In this document: positions 6,816 to 7,999 of the stretch, piece by piece
Numbering within the stretch: position 1 is the stretch's first letter
Layout: the number at the start of each line of letters is the position of its first letter
Assembly (NCBI GenBank): GCA_030673585.1
Contig: DAOVIU010000037.1
Span: 1-7,999, forward strand
Source: Pseudomonadota bacterium
GTDB taxonomy: Bacteria > Desulfobacterota > BSN033 > G020346125
Length of the DNA: 7,999 nt
Direction: 5' to 3'
The notes under the pieces: generated by a model
What the model saw: the letters and a program-made list of their open reading frames with translations, nothing else
Database searches by the model: none
What the model was told of the DNA's origin: nothing
Made by a program: the position numbers and the translations under genes

Positions 6816-7999
6816 CTACCCCTTCTCGGTCTTCAGTTCACTCCAGACCGTTCGAAACTTACCGCTCGCCGGATCCCGCATCGGCGGGTCTTGGGCCCTC
6901 TCAACCTTCACCGACGGCAAACCCTGTGCCGAAAGGTAGTTCCGCATTCGGTGCACAACCCCTTCCCAAACTCCCAAGCTATCTGACCCAGGCACTGCTT
7001 CGATCCGGATGGTCAGAACTTCCGGGGCCGTTTGAATCACCTGACAGCGCCTAATTCCTTCCGCCCCCTCCACTGCGTTGGCCATGGCTCTGGGTGGAAG
7101 CTTTACCATTTCTCCACCTGGCGCCCGGAAGGAGAGGATCTCGTCGCGCCGCCCTTCCACCCGGATGGCGGGCAGTGGACTTCCACAGGGACACGGATTT
7201 GGATTCAGAGTGATGCTGTCTCCCAGGTCGTAACGGATGATCGGTTGCACCCGGTTGGCCAGATTGGTTATCAAAACTGTGCGAGAAGCCTCGCCCGGTG
7301 GGACGGGCTGATAATTCACATCAACCGGTTCCAGAATCACCCAGTCGGAATTCACGTGGAGTTGCCCTTCCTTACAATCGAAGGCGATGCCCATAAATTC
7401 CGACGAAGCGTAAGCATTCCGCACCGCACAATTGAACGCCGCGGCGATCCCATCACGGGCCGTTTGGCTAAGCCATTCAGCTGTGGTGGCCACAAAGAGT
7501 GGATTAATCCTTAATTTGCCATCCCTTCGCTCATTTGCCAGCAGGGACAAAACCGTGGGAAAGCTCACCAGAAATGTCGGCTGAAGGGTGTTCAGTTCTC
7601 TCACCAGTTCAGCGAGGGGTGTCATTACGGAAAAGGTCCGACTGCGCCTTGACAGGTGGGGATAGAGCCTCCGGTAGAGCGCCTTAACAGTTGGGGCGAC
7701 AAAGTGCCCTCCAGTTCTGATCACGGACGCCGCAGGATCCCCTCGCAGGAGGGATGTCAATACCTGTCGCGGAGTCACCCAGACCATCATCCCTCGCACC
7801 ATTGCCAGCGTCGCGTAGACTCTAACGGCATCACGGTCGTGTACGAAGATGCCGTGCCTTCCGGTGACCCCCGAAGAGGTCCAAACGGCGTAGCGACCCA
7901 AATAGAAATCGCCGACTTGTGTTTTGTCCGCTATGAAGGCGTCTACACCAGCCTTGGTCACCGCCGTGTCAGTCACCCAGTCGTCGAAATTGGCCATCA
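6816..7999 (-). CDS. PaaK/CapK-type phenylacetate-CoA ligase family protein, partial
   Basis: A member of the adenylate-forming superfamily, which activates a carboxylic acid with ATP to an acyl-adenylate and then a thioester. Counting from the in-frame ATG at 7997, the motifs are: phosphate-binding loop TSSGVTG (40-46, Val where Thr is usual), NAYASSEF (194-201), the CPCG cysteine pair (269-272) common in the PaaK/CapK branch, RYDLGD (255-260), GRRDEIL (282-288), and near the C-terminus SGKFR with Lys380, the position of the catalytic lysine. The protein starts abruptly at ANFDDWVTD, which in relatives follows a longer N-terminus, and the last visible bases cannot form a stop codon, so the true start is probably beyond the right edge. 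The acid substrate is unknown. It converges on the FabD-like gene. By eye its GC is higher than in the genes to the left. Confidence 0.85.
   Translation of the reverse strand, partial: MANFDDWVTDTAVTKAGVDAFIADKTQVGDFYLGRYAVWTSSGVTGRHGIFVHDRDAVRVYATLAMVRGMMVWVTPRQVLTSLLRGDPAASVIRTGGHFVAPTVKALYRRLYPHLSRRSRTFSVMTPLAELVRELNTLQPTFLVSFPTVLSLLANERRDGKLRINPLFVATTAEWLSQTARDGIAAAFNCAVRNAYASSEFMGIAFDCKEGQLHVNSDWVILEPVDVNYQPVPPGEASRTVLITNLANRVQPIIRYDLGDSITLNPNPCPCGSPLPAIRVEGRRDEILSFRAPGGEMVKLPPRAMANAVEGAEGIRRCQVIQTAPEVLTIRIEAVPGSDSLGVWEGVVHRMRNYLSAQGLPSVKVERAQDPPMRDPASGKFRTVWSELKTEKG

Noticed and set aside
7032..7514. 160-codon open frame on the plus strand opposite the PaaK-type ligase
   Set aside because: It lies wholly inside a gene with clear family motifs on the other strand, and its product has no recognisable domain.

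Overview
The window looks like chromosomal DNA of a Gram-negative, Deltaproteobacteria-like (Desulfobacterota-type) bacterium. This assignment is an inference: the signs are a HEAT-repeat protein next to an HD-GYP-type protein, a PilZ protein, moderate GC, heavy use of AGG/AGA/ATA codons, and several GTG/TTG or ambiguous starts. I see no rRNA, tRNA, CRISPR array or intact mobile element.

Layout. Positions 1-2663 hold a two-gene minus-strand unit: a HEAT-repeat protein (930-2663) and, immediately downstream in the same frame after a single TAG, a partial HD-GYP-type phosphohydrolase (1-917) that runs off the left edge. A good sigma70-like promoter at 2699-2727 drives it. Divergent on the plus strand are rsmI (16S rRNA 2'-O-methyltransferase, 2840-3541) and a PfkB/ribokinase-family kinase (3691-4632). 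A 357-base gap follows, with a strong plus-strand promoter (4800-4828), a possible decayed transposase-like frame on the minus strand, and the leader of a PilZ-domain gene (4990-5394). Next is an unusual free-standing FabD-like acyltransferase (5565-6635). A convergent minus-strand gene enters from the right edge (6816-7999): a PaaK/CapK-type AMP-forming acyl-CoA ligase.

How the genes fit together. HD-GYP proteins degrade cyclic di-GMP and PilZ proteins bind it, so the window has a loose c-di-GMP theme, but the two genes lie in different transcription units and no direct link is shown. The most notable observation is that the HEAT protein and its HD-type neighbour appear to share the same roughly 140-residue N-terminal module in front of different C-terminal domains. 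The second is the orphan FabD-like protein, which keeps the catalytic residues but has about 25 extra residues before its active site and a divergent C-terminal motif. I do not see an obvious new multi-gene system.
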